Assembly: GCF_001419745.1 (NCBI RefSeq)
Contig: NZ_LIRJ01000034.1
Coordinates: 1-64,000, forward strand
DNA length: 64,000 nt
From: Streptomyces silaceus
Lineage (GTDB): Bacteria > Actinomycetota > Actinomycetes > Streptomycetales > Streptomycetaceae
Reading direction: 5' to 3'
This document shows positions 45,772 through 54,700 of the stretch, one piece after another (the stretch's first letter is position 1; each line of letters begins with the position of its first letter). Below the pieces are notes generated by a model, which made no database searches, was not told the origin of the DNA, and worked only from the letters and a program-made list of their open reading frames with translations. A program made the translations under genes and the position numbers.

Positions 45772-46203
45772 TCAGGCCAGCACCGCGCGGACCGTCTTGC
45801 CGCCCCGCCGTGCCCCCACGACCTCCAGGCGCTGGGTGAGCTGATGGACCATCGCGAGGCCCCGGCCGTGCTCGCGCTCGCCGCTCTGCGCCAGCATCCG
45901 GGGGCGTACGGGACTGGCGTCGTAGACCTCGACGGTCACGCGGTCACCGACGACCGCCACCCGCAGCCGGCAGGCGCCGTGCGCGTGCCGGACGGCGTTG
46001 GACACGAGTTCGGAGACCACCAGCGTGGCGTCGTCCACGCGCTCGGCGTCCACCTCGACCGCCTGGCTGCCGCGCGAGCGGCGATGGGCCCCGGCGAGGA
46101 ACGCCGAGGTCAGTTTCCGTGCCCGGCCCGCCGAGGCGGGCTCCTGCGGCAGTGTGTACTCCACCCGTGCGGCGGGCCGATGGGCGCGCTGCTGCGCACG
46201 CAT
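45772..46203 (-). CDS. RsbW-like HATPase anti-sigma/regulatory kinase
   Basis: A 143-residue GHKL ATPase. The N-box ELVSNAVRHAHG, then YDASPVRPRMLAQSGEREHG (G1-type Asp) and GRGLAMVHQL (G2) are intact, so it should bind ATP. Streptomyces has many such small RsbW/SpoIIAB-type proteins, which act as anti-sigma factor kinases or as regulators paired with SpoIIE phosphatases. No anti-anti-sigma or sigma gene is adjacent on this strand. ATG 46203 is preceded by GGGAGGGG. It is divergent from the lactate monooxygenase gene. Confidence 0.85.
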   Translation of the reverse strand: MRAQQRAHRPAARVEYTLPQEPASAGRARKLTSAFLAGAHRRSRGSQAVEVDAERVDDATLVVSELVSNAVRHAHGACRLRVAVVGDRVTVEVYDASPVRPRMLAQSGEREHGRGLAMVHQLTQRLEVVGARRGGKTVRAVLA

Positions 46204-46500
46204 GGCTGCTCACTTCCCCTCCCTGGGACAACAACCGGTGTCCACCCGCGACTGCTGTCGCCACCGGGGTCGCGGACTGTCTTGCGCGACCGGTCCTGCC
46301 TCCCGGTGATGCCCGCCTCGGATGATCGCCAATCCGCTCCGCCTCGGGATCTCCGTCGCGAGCGGATGAGCAGCCCCGGAGCGCGTCCGGGCCGTTGACG
46401 TTGACATCAGCTTCAAACCAGACTGGGCGCCGGCCCGTCGCCGGCGGCGTCGGAGCCGTGTCCGCACCGACCTCCCGACCGGTTCCGGAAAGGCCACCCG
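46204..46500. promoter_or_regulatory. Divergent promoter region without clear sites
   Basis: A 297-bp gap between the RsbW-like gene and the lactate monooxygenase gene. A consensus -35 TTGACA at 46401-46406 has no matching -10 at the right distance. I see no other motif; the GGAAAGG site for the downstream ATG is clear. Confidence 0.35.
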
Positions 46501-47676
46501 ATGAACGCGACGCCCCGCCCCTTCAAGGACTACCAGGACGAGATCTACCTCAACGGCCTGGGCGGTGTCGTCCCCGCGTACCCCATGACGTACGCGGAGC
46601 TTGAGGCCCGCGCGCACGCCGCGCTGCCGCCCTCCGTCGTCTCGTACGTGGCCGGGGGCGCGGGCGACGAGCGCACCCAGAACGCCAACGTCACCGCGTT
46701 CGACGGCTGGGGGCTCGTGCCGCGGATGTTCGTCGGCGCGGACCGGCGCGACCTGTCCGTGGACCTGTTCGGCATGGCGCTGCCCTCCCCGCTGTTCATG
46801 GCGCCCATCGGGGTCCTCGGCATCTGCGCGCAGGACGGCCACGGCGATCTGGCGACCGCGCGGGCGGCGGCGCGGACCGGGGTGCCGATGATCGCCTCCA
46901 CGCTCTCCGCCGACCCGATGGAGTCGGTCGCCGCGGAGCTCGGCGGGACGCCCGGCTTCTTCCAGCTGTACACGCCGACCGACCGCGACCTGGCCGAGAG
47001 CCTGGTCCGACGGGCCGAGAAGTCCGGGTTCAAGGCGATCGTCGTCACGCTGGACACCTGGATCACCGGCTGGCGCCCGCGCGACCTCGCCACCTCCAAC
47101 TTCCCCCAGCTGCGCGGCCACTGCCTGGCCAACTACACCAGCGACCCGGTCTTCCGCGCGCTGTTGCCGACCGCGCCCGAGCAGGACCCGCAGTCCGCGG
47201 TACTGAGGTGGGTGCAGATCTTCGGCAACCCGCTGACCTGGGACGACCTGCCGTGGCTGCGCTCCTTGACCTCGCTGCCGCTGATCGTGAAGGGGCTGTG
47301 CCACCCCGAGGACGTGCGGCGCGCGAGGGACGGCGGGGTGGACGGCATCTACTGCTCCAACCACGGCGGCCGCCAGGCCAACGGCGGGCTGCCCGCGCTC
47401 GACGTGCTCCCCGCGGTCGTGGAGGCCGCCGACGGGCTGCCGGTCCTGTTCGACTCGGGCGTGCGCAGCGGCGCGGACATCGTCAAGGCGGTCGCGCTCG
47501 GCGCCACGGCGGTCGGCGTGGGCCGGCCGTACGCGTACGGCCTGGGCATCGGCGGCGCCGACGGCGTGACGCACGTGCTGCGCTCGCTGCTCGCCGAAGC
47601 CGATCTGCTCATGGCCGTGGACGGCTACCCGACGCTCGCCGACCTGACGCCGGAGGCGCTGCGACGGGTGCGGTGA
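46501..47676 (+). CDS. Lactate 2-monooxygenase-like FMN enzyme
   Basis: A 391-residue FMN-dependent alpha-hydroxyacid oxidising enzyme. It follows closely the Mycobacterium smegmatis lactate 2-monooxygenase pattern, including [40 protein letters not shown] and [20 protein letters not shown], where His of SNHGGR is the catalytic base. [20 protein letters not shown] binds the FMN phosphate. The reaction is L-lactate plus oxygen to acetate, CO2 and water. A related (S)-2-hydroxyacid oxidase is the alternative. Start ATG 46501 follows GGAAAGG. No transporter or partner lies in the same transcript. Confidence 0.9.
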   Translation: MNATPRPFKDYQDEIYLNGLGGVVPAYPMTYAELEARAHAALPPSVVSYVAGGAGDERTQNANVTAFDGWGLVPRMFVGADRRDLSVDLFGMALPSPLFMAPIGVLGICAQDGHGDLATARAAARTGVPMIASTLSADPMESVAAELGGTPGFFQLYTPTDRDLAESLVRRAEKSGFKAIVVTLDTWITGWRPRDLATSNFPQLRGHCLANYTSDPVFRALLPTAPEQDPQSAVLRWVQIFGNPLTWDDLPWLRSLTSLPLIVKGLCHPEDVRRARDGGVDGIYCSNHGGRQANGGLPALDVLPAVVEAADGLPVLFDSGVRSGADIVKAVALGATAVGVGRPYAYGLGIGGADGVTHVLRSLLAEADLLMAVDGYPTLADLTPEALRRVR

Positions 47677-47766
47677 CCGCGGGCGGCTCCGCCTCCGCCG
47701 GGGGCACCGCCTCCTCCAGGGACGGCGGATCCGCCCGCGAAGATCGACAACCTCAGGATCATTGGA

Positions 47767-47816
47767 CACCTCAACGTTTCATGTGAGACATTGTTGTCTC
47801 ATTCGAAATTGAGGTG
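47767..47816. promoter_or_regulatory. Nested palindromic operator before MFS gene
   Basis: Outer inverted repeat CACCTCAA (47767-47774) / TTGAGGTG (47809-47816) encloses an inner one, TGAGACA (47784-47790) / TGTCTCA (47795-47801), both with almost the same centre. GAGGTG in the right arm is also the ribosome-binding site, so repressor binding or RNA folding could hide it. It resembles a TetR/MarR-type operator; the regulator is not next to it. Confidence 0.65.
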
Positions 47817-47824
47817 TTACAGCC

Positions 47825-49345
47825 ATGACCCCGCAACGTGACCCACGGCGCTGGGCCGTCCTCGCGATCCTCTCCGGCAGCCTCCTGCTGATCGCCATGG
47901 ACACCACGATCCTGAACGTCGCCTTCCCGTCCCTGGTCGCCGATCTGCGCCCCAGCTCCGTGCAGCAGCTCTGGATCATCGACAGCTACGCGCTCGTGCT
48001 CTCCGGACTCCTGGTCACGGCGGGCGCGCTCGGTGACCGGTGGGGCCGCAAGCGGCTGCTCCTGATCGGCTTCGGCGTCTTCGCCCTGGCCTCGCTGCTC
48101 GCCGTCTTCGCGGAGTCGGCCTGGCAGGTCATCGCGGCCCGCGCGCTGCTCGGCGCGGGCGGTGCGGCGATCATGCCGGCCACGCTGTCGATCCTGCGGA
48201 AGGTCTTCACCGACGCCCGTGAGCGGGCCCTCGCCTACGCGGTGTGGTCGGCCGTCTTCGGTGGCGGCATGGCGTTCGGCCCGGTCGTGGGCGGTCTGCT
48301 GGTCGAGAACAACGGCTGGCAGTCCGCGTTCCTGATCAACATCCCGGTCGCGCTGGTGATCATCGCGCTCGGCGCCTGGATCCTGCCCGAGTCCCACCAG
48401 CCCCGTGCGGGCCGCTGGGACTGGTGGGGCGTGGGCCAGTCCGTCGTCGGCATGCTCGCCCTCGCGGGCGGCATCAAGCAGCTCGGCAAGGGCGGTCCGG
48501 CCGACCCGATGGCCTGGGGCCTGCTCGTGGTCGCCGCGGTGACGCTGACGGTGTTCGTCCGCCGCCAGCTGCGCCTGGAGCACCCGCTGCTGCAGATCCG
48601 CCTCTTCGTCTCCCGGCCGTTCGCCATCGCCGCGTCGTCGATCTTCCTCGGCATGATCGCGATGGGCTCGGCGCTGTTCCTGATCACCCAGTGGTTCCAG
48701 TACGGACAGGGCTACACCCCGCTGGAGGCGGGCATCCGGCTGCTGCCCGCGCCGCTGGGCCTGGTGCTCACCTCGCTGGTCACCCCGGCCCTGATGCACC
48801 GCCTGCCGATCCGGCACGTCATGGGCGGCGGGCTGGTCCTGATGACGGCGGGCCTCGCCCTGCCGTGGCTGCTCCAGCTGTCGGGGCCGCTCGGCTACGG
48901 CGAGATCGCCGTGGCGCTCGCGGTGCTCGGCTGCGGCGTCGGCGTCGCCACGACCGCCGCGTCCGTGACGCTGATGGCCGCCACCCCGGCCAAGGACGTC
49001 AGCGGCGCCGCGGCGATCGAGGAGACCGCCTACGAACTCGGTGCCGCGATGGGCGTGGCCGTCCTCGGCAGCGTCGCCACCGCGCTGTACCGCGTGAACC
49101 TGCCGGACCTCGGCCTCACGGCCGAGACCACGGCCGCCGTGCGCGACTCGATCGGCGAGGCCGCGCGCGTCGCCTCCGAGCTCGCCGGACCGGCCGGCGG
49201 CACCCTGCTGACGCGGGCCGCCGACGCGTTCACCTCCGGGATGACGCCGACGTTCCTGATGGCGGCGGCGCTCCCGCTGGCCGCCGCGGCGATCACCTGG
49301 GCGAAGATCCCCAAGGGGCTGCGCCCGACGGAGAACGCGCACTGA
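47825..49345 (+). CDS. MFS transporter, DHA2/EmrB-like exporter
   Basis: A 506-residue 14-helix major facilitator. Motif D1 MDTTILNVAFPSLVADLRPS, motif A GALGDRWGRKRLLLIGF and motif C GGGMAFGPVVGGLLV are present, as in multidrug antiporters. Export of a toxic or self-made compound by proton antiport is likely. The substrate is unknown. The start ATG 47825 is set by GAGGTG eight bases upstream, inside a nested palindrome that looks like an operator. A strong hairpin terminator lies about 70 bp after the stop. No regulator gene is adjacent. Confidence 0.9.
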   Translation: MTPQRDPRRWAVLAILSGSLLLIAMDTTILNVAFPSLVADLRPSSVQQLWIIDSYALVLSGLLVTAGALGDRWGRKRLLLIGFGVFALASLLAVFAESAWQVIAARALLGAGGAAIMPATLSILRKVFTDARERALAYAVWSAVFGGGMAFGPVVGGLLVENNGWQSAFLINIPVALVIIALGAWILPESHQPRAGRWDWWGVGQSVVGMLALAGGIKQLGKGGPADPMAWGLLVVAAVTLTVFVRRQLRLEHPLLQIRLFVSRPFAIAASSIFLGMIAMGSALFLITQWFQYGQGYTPLEAGIRLLPAPLGLVLTSLVTPALMHRLPIRHVMGGGLVLMTAGLALPWLLQLSGPLGYGEIAVALAVLGCGVGVATTAASVTLMAATPAKDVSGAAAIEETAYELGAAMGVAVLGSVATALYRVNLPDLGLTAETTAAVRDSIGEAARVASELAGPAGGTLLTRAADAFTSGMTPTFLMAAALPLAAAAITWAKIPKGLRPTENAH

Positions 49346-49416
49346 CGGCGGGCGCGGGGCGCGCGCCGACGTCCGCGCACCGCGCCGCACGCCGAGGCCG
49401 CGCACCACACGTCGAA

Positions 49417-49444
49417 GGGGCGAGCGTCACATCACGCTCGCCCC
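49417..49444 (+). terminator. Hairpin terminator after MFS gene
   Basis: Perfect 11-bp inverted repeat GGGGCGAGCGT / ACGCTCGCCCC with a 6-nt loop, 71 bp after the stop codon. Confidence 0.75.
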
Positions 49445-49556
49445 AACTGGCCACAGCAGTCACTCACTTCACCCCTATCATCTGTTCGACCCCGGGCCTC
49501 CCCAGCGGCGAGGTCCGGGGTCGACACATGCTCTTCAGTGAGAGGACAACGGGGAA

Positions 49557-50885
49557 TTGAGTTCCATACGGAAGCGCGGCGCGCGCAAGCGCCGCATGGC
49601 GATGGCCGCCGTGGGCGCGGCGGCGGCCGTCGTGGCGGGGATACAGCTGTCGCCCGTCGCGTTCGGCACCGGCGAGGGCGACAAGGAGCCGCAGGCCACG
49701 CGCCCGGCCGCCGCGCCCGCGAACCCCGGTGCGCTGCCCGCCGAGCGGCAGGACTTCGGCAGCTCCCGCGCGGACGGGACCGCCTTCACGGACGGCGTGA
49801 TGTCGCTGAAGCCGGCGGACTCGGCGCCCTCGGCCCGGAGCGCGGCCGCCGCCGCCCCGCAGGGCGAGGGCTGGAAGTCGGGCGGCCCCTCCAAGTACCT
49901 CACCACCGGCTACACCATCAAGTTCTACGACAAGAAGGCCGCCGACTGGCTGGCCCCCTACGTCAAGAGGTCCGCCGCCGACCTGAAGCGCGTCACCACC
50001 CTGCCGGTGACCGTCGACACGAACCCGGTCGGCTGGGACTACGTACGGCCCAAGGGCGAGATCGTCGTCGGCCTGCTGCACCGCCCCTGCGTGCCGCCCG
50101 CCGACGGCGGCTCCACCGGCTGGAAGGTCGTCCGTGACGGCTCCGGCAGCAAGAGCCTGAGCTGCGGGTTCTTCTCCTCGTCCGTCGCCGACACGGTCAC
50201 CAGCGGGCACGCGTACATCGACGACGAGTTCTTCACCGCGGACGGCAAGCCCGCGCCGTCCATGGGCGAGACGTATCTGCGCAACCACATCAGCCACGAG
50301 CTCGGCCACACCATGGGGCTCACGCACGCCAACCGCAGCGCGACGCGCGGCGACTGCGTCAAGGGCACCGACTCCGGCCAGTTCCCGGTGATGTGCACGC
50401 CCACCAACGCCTATCAGGACAAGCGCGCGGGCACCTACGTCCAGCAGTTCGACATGCAGGGCCTGCGCCACCTGGCACGCGGCGGCGGCGCGGCGCTGCC
50501 CCCGCAGGGCAAGGTGACCGGCATCGGCTCCAAGTGCCTGGACGTCAAGGGCGGCAAGGCCGCCAACGGCACCCAGATCCAGATCTACACCTGCAACAAG
50601 GGCCCGGGGCAGTCCTGGATCCTGCAGCAGGACGGCGCCTTCCGCTCGCTCGGCAAGTGCCTGGACAACACCGGTAGCGCCGGCACCAACGGCAACAAGA
50701 TCACCCTCACCGACTGCACCGGCGGCGCGTCCCAGCGCTGGTCGGTGAACGCGAAGGGCCAGATCGTGCACGTGGCGTCCGGCAAGGTCCTCGACGTGAC
50801 GGGCGGCTCCACCGCCAACAGCACGAAGGTCCAGCTGTACTCCGCGAACACCAACAAGCGCCAGGTGTGGGTCACGCCCAAGTAG
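49557..50885 (+). CDS. Secreted zinc metalloprotease with ricin-type lectin domain
   Basis: A 442-residue exported protein. A signal peptide (residues about 1-37, AAVGAAAAVVAGIQLSPVAF core) precedes a metzincin-type domain with HELGHTMGLTH (His247, Glu248, His251, His257), so a zinc-dependent protease is expected. A RICIN/beta-trefoil domain spans about 310-441, with QxW-type motifs (GPGQSWILQQ, ASQRWSVN, KRQVWV) binding carbohydrate. The protein probably degrades proteins bound to cell walls or plant/fungal polymers. The TTG start lies directly after GGGGAA; AGAGGA nearby serves as the ribosome-binding site. Ends in a 13-bp stem terminator. Confidence 0.87.
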   Translation: MSSIRKRGARKRRMAMAAVGAAAAVVAGIQLSPVAFGTGEGDKEPQATRPAAAPANPGALPAERQDFGSSRADGTAFTDGVMSLKPADSAPSARSAAAAAPQGEGWKSGGPSKYLTTGYTIKFYDKKAADWLAPYVKRSAADLKRVTTLPVTVDTNPVGWDYVRPKGEIVVGLLHRPCVPPADGGSTGWKVVRDGSGSKSLSCGFFSSSVADTVTSGHAYIDDEFFTADGKPAPSMGETYLRNHISHELGHTMGLTHANRSATRGDCVKGTDSGQFPVMCTPTNAYQDKRAGTYVQQFDMQGLRHLARGGGAALPPQGKVTGIGSKCLDVKGGKAANGTQIQIYTCNKGPGQSWILQQDGAFRSLGKCLDNTGSAGTNGNKITLTDCTGGASQRWSVNAKGQIVHVASGKVLDVTGGSTANSTKVQLYSANTNKRQVWVTPK

Positions 50886-50892
50886 CACCCAG

Positions 50893-50930
50893 GGGGCCGG
50901 GCGGGAGTCCTCCCCTCCCCGCCCGGCCCC
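50893..50930 (+). terminator. Hairpin terminator after metalloprotease gene
   Basis: Perfect 13-bp inverted repeat GGGGCCGGGCGGG (50893-50905) / CCCGCCCGGCCCC (50918-50930), 8 bp after the stop codon. Confidence 0.75.
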
Positions 50931-51050
50931 TCGCCGAATAGGGGCACGCGCGTACGAACGGCGCCGGTTAGGATCACTCGACGTTCGGCGCGGCCGACTC
51001 GGTACGACCCAGAGGAACAAGAACAGTGCAGGTCATGGGGAGGGGGCATC

Positions 51051-51860
51051 GTGGTGGCGGCCGTGGGGGCGGCGCTCACGATGGTGTTGGCGGGATGCGG
51101 CTCGGACGGCGGCGACGGCCGCGGCGGCGCGGGCGGCGGCACGGCGGACGCGTCACGGAACGACCGGACCGACGCGCGCGAGGTTCTGCTCGCCGCGGCG
51201 AAGAAGACCGGGGGGCAGTCCTCGTACAGGACGATCCAGACCGGCGAGCGCGGCTCGGACCGGTCCGAGATGCTCTACCAGAAGAAGCCGGCCGCCACGG
51301 TGGTCAAGGCCCGGGTCGAGAAGTCCGCGTCCAGCCCGACCGGCATCAGCCACATGATCTCCCTGGGCGGCACGGCGTACGTGAAGTCGGACGGGGTGCC
51401 CGGCAAGAGCTGGTACAGCATCGACCTCGGCGGAGGCGACGGCGGCGGCGCGCCGCGCGCGGCCGGGTACGTCCAGGAGTTCGCGGGCGCGCTCGCCGCG
51501 ACGAAGTCCACCGCGTGGGTCGCCGAGGAGAAGGTCGGCGGCCGCGCCGCCGACCACTACCGCGGCAAGGTCGTCTTCGACGAGCTCGCGACGTACTCGG
51601 GTCCCGCCCTCTCCAAGGACCTGCGCGACCTGTACGTCGAGATGGCGAAGAAGCAGGGCATGCGCTCGGTCGTCATCGACATGTGGGTCGGCAAGGACGA
51701 CCTCGTCCTCAAGTCGCGCGAGACCGGCACGGGCAAGAAGGGGCGCGAGGTGATCAACGAGGAGTACTCGGACTTCGGCACCGTCCCCCGGATCACCGCG
51801 CCGCCGGCCGGGTCGGTCGCCACATGGGACGAGTTCCTCGCGGGCCGGGCGCAGCCGTAA
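51051..51860 (+). CDS. Putative lipoprotein (LppX/LprG-like)
   Basis: A 269-residue protein with a short lipoprotein signal: hydrophobic AAVGAALTMVLAGCGS, lipobox L-A-G-C at Cys16, then a glycine-rich spacer. The mature domain (about 40-260) is beta-rich, with SYRTIQTGERGSDRSEMLYQ and SVVIDMWVGKDDLVLKSRET, similar to streptomycete/mycobacterial LppX-LprG-type lipid-binding folds. Role unknown; probably binds a lipid or helps envelope transport. The GTG at 51051 is preceded by GGGGAGGGGG; an upstream start cannot be excluded. Followed by an Lrp regulator gene 62 bp later, perhaps unrelated. Confidence 0.75.
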   Translation: MVAAVGAALTMVLAGCGSDGGDGRGGAGGGTADASRNDRTDAREVLLAAAKKTGGQSSYRTIQTGERGSDRSEMLYQKKPAATVVKARVEKSASSPTGISHMISLGGTAYVKSDGVPGKSWYSIDLGGGDGGGAPRAAGYVQEFAGALAATKSTAWVAEEKVGGRAADHYRGKVVFDELATYSGPALSKDLRDLYVEMAKKQGMRSVVIDMWVGKDDLVLKSRETGTGKKGREVINEEYSDFGTVPRITAPPAGSVATWDEFLAGRAQP

Positions 51861-51922
51861 GCGCGGGCCCAGCGGCTACAGTCACCACCGATCCACCCGC
51901 CCACCTGGGAGAACCTCGGACC

Positions 51923-52405
51923 ATGGCCGTCGACGAACTCGACACCCGCATCCTGCGCCTGCTCCTCGAACAGCCCCGCACCAGTCTGCGCGAGTACGCG
52001 CGCGTCCTCGGCATCGCCCGCGGCACCCTCCAGGCCCGGCTCGACCGCCTGGAGCGGGACGGCGTGATCACCGGCACGGGCCCCTTCCTCTCCCCCGCGG
52101 CGCTCGGCCACCCCGTGCTCGCCTTCGTCCACATCGAGGTCACCCAGGGGCATCTGGACGACGTGGGGGACGCGCTCGCGGCCGTGCCCGAGATCATCGA
52201 GGCGTACTCGATCACGGGTGGCGGCGACCTCCTGACCCGTGTCGCGGCGCGTGACAACGGTCACCTGGAGGACGTCATCCAGCGGCTCATCAAGCTGCCG
52301 GGCGTGGTGCGCACCCGCACGGAGATGGCGCTCCGCGAGCGCGTGCCGCACCGCCTGCTGCCGCTGGTGGAGTCGGTGGGCAGGGCGAAGGCCGCGCGGC
52401 CGTGA
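51923..52405 (+). CDS. Lrp/AsnC-family regulator
   Basis: A 160-residue Lrp-type regulator. The N-terminal winged HTH contains MAVDELDTRILRLLLEQPRT and REYARVLGIARGTLQARLDR. The C-terminal RAM domain has VLAFVHIEVTQGHLDDVGDA and YSITGGGDLLTRVAARDNGH, the ligand-binding/oligomerisation fold. It probably senses an amino acid or related small molecule. Start ATG 51923. No clear target operon next to it; the following HAD gene is 56 bp away on the same strand. Confidence 0.87.
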   Translation: MAVDELDTRILRLLLEQPRTSLREYARVLGIARGTLQARLDRLERDGVITGTGPFLSPAALGHPVLAFVHIEVTQGHLDDVGDALAAVPEIIEAYSITGGGDLLTRVAARDNGHLEDVIQRLIKLPGVVRTRTEMALRERVPHRLLPLVESVGRAKAARP

Positions 52406-52461
52406 GCCGGGGCTGACCGCAGCCACGCCGCCGTGAGCTGGGCCTTTGGCATGCTGGAGGC

Positions 52462-53145
52462 ATGAGCACCTTCGGCACCATCTCGGTCATCTTCGATCTC
52501 GACGGCACGCTCGTGGACAGCGAGCCCAACTACTACGAGGCCTCGCGGGCGCTGCTCGCCGAGCACGCGGGCCGGGAGTACACCTGGGCCGACAACGAGC
52601 AGTACGTCGGCATCAGCTCCCACGAGACGCTCGCGCTGTGGCGGCAGGAGTACGGGATCGAGGCGACGGTGGACGAGCTGCTCGCCGACCTCGACCGCCG
52701 CTATCTGGCGCTGGCCCGCGCCGAGACCCCCGTCTACCCGGAGATGCGCAAGCTCGTCGAGCGGCTGCACGACGCGGGGGTGCCGATGGCCGTGGCGTCC
52801 GGCTCCTCGCGCGCGGCCATCGCGGCGATCCTGGCCGGCACGGGCCTGGACGCCCAGCTGACCACGTTCGTCTCGGCCGAGGAGGTCCCGCGGGGCAAGC
52901 CGGCGCCGGACGTGTTCCTCGCCGCGGCCGAGCTGCTCGGAGCCGAGCCGAAGGACTGCGTGGTCTTCGAGGACGCGGCGCCGGGAGCGGAGGCCGCGCG
53001 GGCGGCGGGCATGCGGTGCGTGGCCATCCCCTACGTTGCCGCCCACGCCGATGACGCCGCGTTCGCCGCGGCGGAACCGCTGTTCCGGGGCGGCCACGGC
53101 GAGTTCACGGCACAAGCGGCGCTGGACGCGCTGGCGCCCCGCTAG
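52462..53145 (+). CDS. HAD-family phosphatase/phosphoglucomutase-like
   Basis: A 227-residue HAD hydrolase with a small alpha-helical cap (subclass I). Motif I is FDLDGTLVDSEP (Asp nucleophile and general acid), motif II VASGSSR (Ser/Thr), motif III KPAPDVF (Lys), and motif IV CVVFEDAAPGAEAARAAG (Asp). It resembles beta-phosphoglucomutase/phosphatase YcjU-type enzymes. Hydrolysis of a sugar phosphate is likely; the substrate is unknown. Its stop codon lies inside a short hairpin (GGCGCCCC / GGGGCGCC) that probably terminates transcription. It is convergent with aspA. Confidence 0.87.
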   Translation: MSTFGTISVIFDLDGTLVDSEPNYYEASRALLAEHAGREYTWADNEQYVGISSHETLALWRQEYGIEATVDELLADLDRRYLALARAETPVYPEMRKLVERLHDAGVPMAVASGSSRAAIAAILAGTGLDAQLTTFVSAEEVPRGKPAPDVFLAAAELLGAEPKDCVVFEDAAPGAEAARAAGMRCVAIPYVAAHADDAAFAAAEPLFRGGHGEFTAQAALDALAPR

Positions 53146-53153
53146 GGGGCGCC
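53133..53153 (+). terminator. Hairpin terminator spanning HAD stop codon
   Basis: 8-bp inverted repeat GGCGCCCC (53133-53140) / GGGGCGCC (53146-53153) with a 5-nt loop including the TAG stop. It also starts a stretch resembling streptomycete intergenic repeats (GTCAGGGGCGCGGGACTGTG). Confidence 0.6.
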
Positions 53154-53175
53154 ACGTCAGGGGCGCGGGACTGTG

Positions 53176-54585
53176 TCAGGCCGCCCCTGCCACCCGCTCA
53201 GGGGTGAGCAGCTCCGCAAGCCGCTCCGCTGGCAGCAGCCCCTTCTCCAGAACGAGTTCCGCCACGCCCCGCCCGGTGCTCAAGGCTTCCTGCGCGATCT
53301 CCGTCGCCGCGGTGTAGCCGATGTGCGGGTTGAGCGCGGTGACGAGACCGATGGACGTCTCCACCGAGGCGCGCAGCACCTCGGTGTTGGCGGTGATGCC
53401 CTCGACGCAGCGCTCGGCGAGGGTGACGCAGGCCGCCCGCAGCGAGGTGATGCTCTTGGCGAGCGAGTGCAGGATGATCGGCTCGAAGGCGTTGAGCTGG
53501 AGCTGGCCCGCCTCGGCGGCCATGGTGATGGTGACGTCGTTGCCGATCACCTCGAAGGCGACCTGGTTGACGACCTCGGGGATGACCGGGTTGACCTTGC
53601 CCGGCATGATGCTCGAACCGGCCTGCACCGGCGGCAGGTTGATCTCGTTGAGCCCGGCGCGCGGCCCCGAGGAGAGCAGCCGCAGGTCGTTGCAGCTCTT
53701 GGAGAGCTTGACCGCGATCCGCTTCAGGACGCCCGACAGATGCACGAAGGCGCCGCAGTCCTGGGTGGCCTCGACCAGGTTGGCGGCCGTGACCAGCGGC
53801 ATGCCGGTGATCTCGGCGAGATGGCGGCGGGCCGTCTCGGCGTATCCGGCGGGCGCGTTGAGGCCCGTGCCGATCGCGGTGGCGCCGAGGTTGATCTCGT
53901 GGATCAGCTCGACGGCCTCGGCGAGCCGCATGCGGTCCTCGTCGAGCATCACGGCGTACGCGGAGAACTCCTGGCCGAGCGTCATCGGCACCGCGTCCTG
54001 GAGCTGGGTGCGCCCCATCTTCAGGACGTCGCGGAACTCCAGGGCCTTGGCGGCGAACGCGTCCTGCACCACCGACATCGCGCGCAGCAGCCCGTGCACC
54101 GCGCTGATCGTCGCGACCTTCACGGCGGTCGGGTAGACGTCGTTGGTGGACTGGCTGAGGTTGACGTCCTCGTTGGGGTGCAGGCGGTCGTACGCGCCCT
54201 TGGGGTACCCGAGGAGTTCGAGGGCGCGGTTGGCGACGACCTCGTTGGCGTTCATGTTGGTGGAGGTGCCCGCGCCGCCCTGGACGACGTCGACGACGAA
54301 CTGGTCGTGCAGACGGCCCTCGCGGATCTCCCGGCAGGCGGCGGCGATGGCGTCGGCCTTGGCCTTCGGGAGCAGCCCGAGCTCCTCGTTGGCGCGGGCG
54401 GCGGCCTCCTTGACGGCGGCCAGCGCGTCGATCAGCTGCGGGTAGACGGAGATCGGGATGCCCGTGATCGGGAAGTTCTCGGTGGCCCGCAGGGAGTGGA
54501 TGCCCCAGTAGGCGTCGGCGGGGACGTCCCGGTCACCGAGCAGGTCGTGCTCGCGACGGAGTGCGGGAGTGGGGGCGGCGGTCAT
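53176..54585 (-). CDS. aspA: Aspartate ammonia-lyase (aspartase)
   Basis: A 469-residue fumarase/aspartase-superfamily lyase converting L-aspartate to fumarate and ammonia. The signature GSSIMPGKVN is present, along with GAGTSTNMNANEV, HPNEDVNLSQSTND and MGRTQLQDAVPMTLGQE, all typical of aspartases. Length and sequence favour aspartase over fumarase (e.g. NEDVNLSQSTND). It is downstream of asparaginase in the same direction, after a 115-bp gap with a hairpin-containing repeat. Together they turn asparagine into fumarate plus two ammonia, feeding the TCA cycle. ATG 54585. Confidence 0.92.
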   Translation of the reverse strand: MTAAPTPALRREHDLLGDRDVPADAYWGIHSLRATENFPITGIPISVYPQLIDALAAVKEAAARANEELGLLPKAKADAIAAACREIREGRLHDQFVVDVVQGGAGTSTNMNANEVVANRALELLGYPKGAYDRLHPNEDVNLSQSTNDVYPTAVKVATISAVHGLLRAMSVVQDAFAAKALEFRDVLKMGRTQLQDAVPMTLGQEFSAYAVMLDEDRMRLAEAVELIHEINLGATAIGTGLNAPAGYAETARRHLAEITGMPLVTAANLVEATQDCGAFVHLSGVLKRIAVKLSKSCNDLRLLSSGPRAGLNEINLPPVQAGSSIMPGKVNPVIPEVVNQVAFEVIGNDVTITMAAEAGQLQLNAFEPIILHSLAKSITSLRAACVTLAERCVEGITANTEVLRASVETSIGLVTALNPHIGYTAATEIAQEALSTGRGVAELVLEKGLLPAERLAELLTPERVAGAA

Positions 54586-54618
54586 GGCGTTCTCTTCCAG
54601 GGTCGTACACGGCGGGGC

Positions 54619-54660
54619 GCGCCCCGTCAGGGGCGCGGGGAACTGCGCGACCGGCCACGG
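54619..54660. repeat. Streptomyces-type intergenic repeat with hairpin
   Basis: A 7-bp stem GCGCCCC-GTCA-GGGGCGC followed by CGGGGAACTGCGCGACCGGC. This matches a repeat (AGGGGCGCGGGGAACTGCGCGACC...) that I know from many Streptomyces intergenic regions. Located between ansA and aspA, it might modulate read-through. Confidence 0.55.
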
Positions 54661-54700
54661 TCGGCCGGCGGACGAAGGCAGTCGAGTCGAGGCGAAACGT

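Noticed and set aside
46401..46406. Consensus TTGACA promoter for lactate monooxygenase
   Set aside because: No acceptable -10 at 16-18 bp; kept only as a remark.
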